A stretch of 59,374 nt of DNA from Alphaproteobacteria bacterium. Lineage in GTDB: Bacteria; Pseudomonadota; Alphaproteobacteria; JAEULC01. The stretch lies in NCBI GenBank assembly GCA_020846275.1, contig JADLEG010000008.1:1-59374 (forward strand), given 5' to 3'. Positions 58,046 to 59,374 of the stretch are shown one piece after another. The first letter of the stretch is position 1, and every line of letters starts with the position of its first letter. Position numbers and translations under genes: made by a program. The notes beneath the pieces are model-generated. The model was not told the origin of the DNA. It ran no database searches and saw only the letters and a list, made by a program, of their open reading frames with translations.

Positions 58046-59251
58046 ATGAATGCGCCGGCCCCGCCCGGCAAGGAGTCGGCCCCGCCGGTCCTGGTGCTCG
58101 ATGATCCCTATGCCGACATACGCGGGCTGGTCCGCCGTATCTGCGCCGACTTTCCGGGACCTTACTGGCGCGACCTGGACGCACGCGAAGCCTATCCGAC
58201 GGAGTTCGTGTCGGCGCTGACGCGCGCGGGGTTCCTGGCGGCGCTCATCCCCGAGGAGTACGGCGGGCTGGGCCTGCCGTTGAGCGCGGCTTCGGCAATT
58301 CTGGAAGAGATCCATGCGTCGGGATGCAATGCCGGCGCCTGCCACGCCCAGATGTACATCATGGGCACGTTGCTCCGGCACGGCAGCCCGGAACAGAAAC
58401 GCCAGTACCTGCCCGAGATCGCGGCTGGACGCCTGCGTCTGCAGGCATTCGGCGTGACGGAGCCGACCAGCGGCACCGACACAACCAAGCTCAAGACCCG
58501 CGCCGAGAAGAAGGGCAACGACCGCTACGTGGTGACGGGCCAGAAGGTATGGACCTCGCGCGCGCTGCATTCCGATCTCATGCTGCTGTTGGCGCGTACG
58601 ACGCCGCTGCCCGACGTCAAGAAGAAGAGCGACGGGCTGTCAGTCTTTCTGGTCGACATACGCCAGTCCCTCGGCAAGGGCCTGGAGATCCGGCCGCTCA
58701 AGGCGATGATCAACCACAATGCAACCGAGGTGTTCTTCGATCAGCTCGAAGTGCCTGCGGAAAACCTGATCGGCGAGGAAGGCCGCGGATTCCGGTACAT
58801 CCTGGACGGGATGAATGCCGAACGCGTGCTGGTGGCATCCGAGGCGCTGGGCGACGGACGCTGGTTCATCGCCAAAGCGTCGGAGTACGCGCGGCAGCGC
58901 GTGGTGTTCGACCGGCCGATCGGCGCCAACCAGGGCATTCAGTTTCCGATCGCCCGCGCCTATGCCGAGAACGAGGCCGCGACGCTGATGGTGCGCAAGG
59001 CCGCCGCGTTGTTCGACGCCGGTCGCCCCTGCGGGGCCGAGGCCAACATGGGCAAGATGCTGGCATCGGAATCGGCCTGGCACGCCGCCGAGGCTTGCAT
59101 GCAGGCCCATGGCGGCTTCGGCTTTGCCCGCGAATACGATATCGAGCGCAAGTGGCGGGAGACGCGCCTGTTCCAGACCGCGCCGATCTCGACCAACCTG
59201 ATCCTCGCCTTCCTGGGCGAGCATGTGCTGGGGATGCCGCGGTCCTACTAG
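58046..59251 (+). CDS. Acyl-CoA dehydrogenase
   Basis: This 401-aa flavoprotein has IPEEYGGLGL (69-78), the FAD/substrate segment AFGVTEPTSGTD, KVWTSRA and QAHGGFGFAREYDIERKWRETRLFQ. The usual C-terminal catalytic Glu in YEGT is absent (TAPISTN instead). Glu259 in GMNAERVLVASEALG occupies the helix-G position used by isovaleryl-CoA and long-chain acyl-CoA dehydrogenases, so the enzyme is probably active with that base. It oxidises an acyl-CoA to a 2-enoyl-CoA, the expected substrate of the MaoC-like protein. Its TAG stop is in the CTAG end of the second palindromic repeat. Confidence 0.93.
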   Translation: MNAPAPPGKESAPPVLVLDDPYADIRGLVRRICADFPGPYWRDLDAREAYPTEFVSALTRAGFLAALIPEEYGGLGLPLSAASAILEEIHASGCNAGACHAQMYIMGTLLRHGSPEQKRQYLPEIAAGRLRLQAFGVTEPTSGTDTTKLKTRAEKKGNDRYVVTGQKVWTSRALHSDLMLLLARTTPLPDVKKKSDGLSVFLVDIRQSLGKGLEIRPLKAMINHNATEVFFDQLEVPAENLIGEEGRGFRYILDGMNAERVLVASEALGDGRWFIAKASEYARQRVVFDRPIGANQGIQFPIARAYAENEAATLMVRKAAALFDAGRPCGAEANMGKMLASESAWHAAEACMQAHGGFGFAREYDIERKWRETRLFQTAPISTNLILAFLGEHVLGMPRSY

Positions 59252-59374
59252 TGCCCCGAACCCGAAGTTCGCCATCTCTCGATCGCAAGACCGGAGGCGA
59301 ACGTCGGGTTCCAAAGGGGCACTAGACTTGAAATAGTTGCTCGTGTCCTTTTCGATTCCGAAGTTCGTACGGCG
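59248..59374. mobile_element. MITE-like double-palindrome element, copy 2 (inverted, cut by window end)
   Basis: The reverse complement of the element at 7367-7534. Half B is 59248-59325 (78 bp, CTAGTGCCCC to GGGGCACTAG), followed by the same 16-bp spacer and the first 33 bp of half A before the window ends. Over the 127 shared bases I count about five differences, all in half B. Four are in its loop-side bases and one changes GAACTTCG to GAACGTCG in an arm. It begins exactly at the acyl-CoA dehydrogenase TAG. Confidence 0.88.

Overview
The window is 59.4 kb of GC-rich, densely coding DNA with many GTG starts and short start/stop overlaps. The gene families (nirS-type denitrification with NirI/NirX, IclR/LacI/Crp-Fnr regulators, hydantoinase, dipeptide ABC transport, CaiB/MaoC/CitE catabolism) suggest a soil or water alphaproteobacterium, probably a facultative denitrifier. 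This taxonomic call is inference. I saw no rRNA, tRNA, CRISPR array, phage gene or transposase.

Region 1 (1-17 kb) is catabolic. It holds the end of hyuA, hyuB and an SDR; a comDE-like thiamine-diphosphate decarboxylase pair with an IclR regulator; a 2-hydroxyacid dehydrogenase and a threonine-synthase-like enzyme; a D-amino-acid oxidase/dehydrogenase-like flavoprotein; and a dipeptide-type ABC system (fused DppD-DppF ATPase, binding protein, two permeases) linked to a BCAT-like aminotransferase and a second threonine-synthase-like enzyme. It reads as uptake and breakdown of an amino-acid-like compound.

Region 2 (17-40 kb) is a respiratory denitrification supercluster. Two Crp/Fnr regulators are followed by a CbiX-like chelatase, a TrpD2-like protein, cytochrome cd1 nitrite reductase (nirS) and the heme d1 pathway (cobA/nirE, nirC, nirF, nirD, nirL, nirG, nirH, nirJ, nirN). 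Then come nirI (NosR-like), nirX (ApbE flavin transferase) and a cytochrome c. Instead of norCB there is a heme-copper oxidase pair: a CuA subunit II, and a subunit I whose active-site Tyr position is Gln. With it are two tiny membrane proteins, heme O synthase, SCO, a cytochrome b/ferredoxin/MvhD-like fusion, a secreted-domain unknown and a hemerythrin. I interpret this as a non-canonical (eNOR-like) nitric oxide reductase. Four perfect TTGAC-N4-GTCAA boxes precede its transcription units.

Region 3 (40-59.3 kb) is a second catabolic island built around a LacI-type repressor. Copies of TGAAACGTTATATTGAC or close variants lie in five intergenic regions, with TTGAC placed like a -35 box. The putative regulon has an aldehyde dehydrogenase with a second comDE-like pair, a dipicolinate-synthase-A-like protein, an old-yellow-enzyme reductase, an M24 pita-bread enzyme, a TauD-like dioxygenase, an acetolactate-synthase-like enzyme, an enolase-superfamily enzyme, an aminotransferase, and a CitE/MaoC/CoA-transferase/acyl-CoA-dehydrogenase set. 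The substrate is unknown.

The same ~168-bp palindromic MITE-like element occurs at 7367-7534 and, inverted, at 59248 to the window end. In both places it abuts or supplies the TAG stop of the neighbouring gene, and the two copies bracket about 52 kb, including the whole denitrification cluster.
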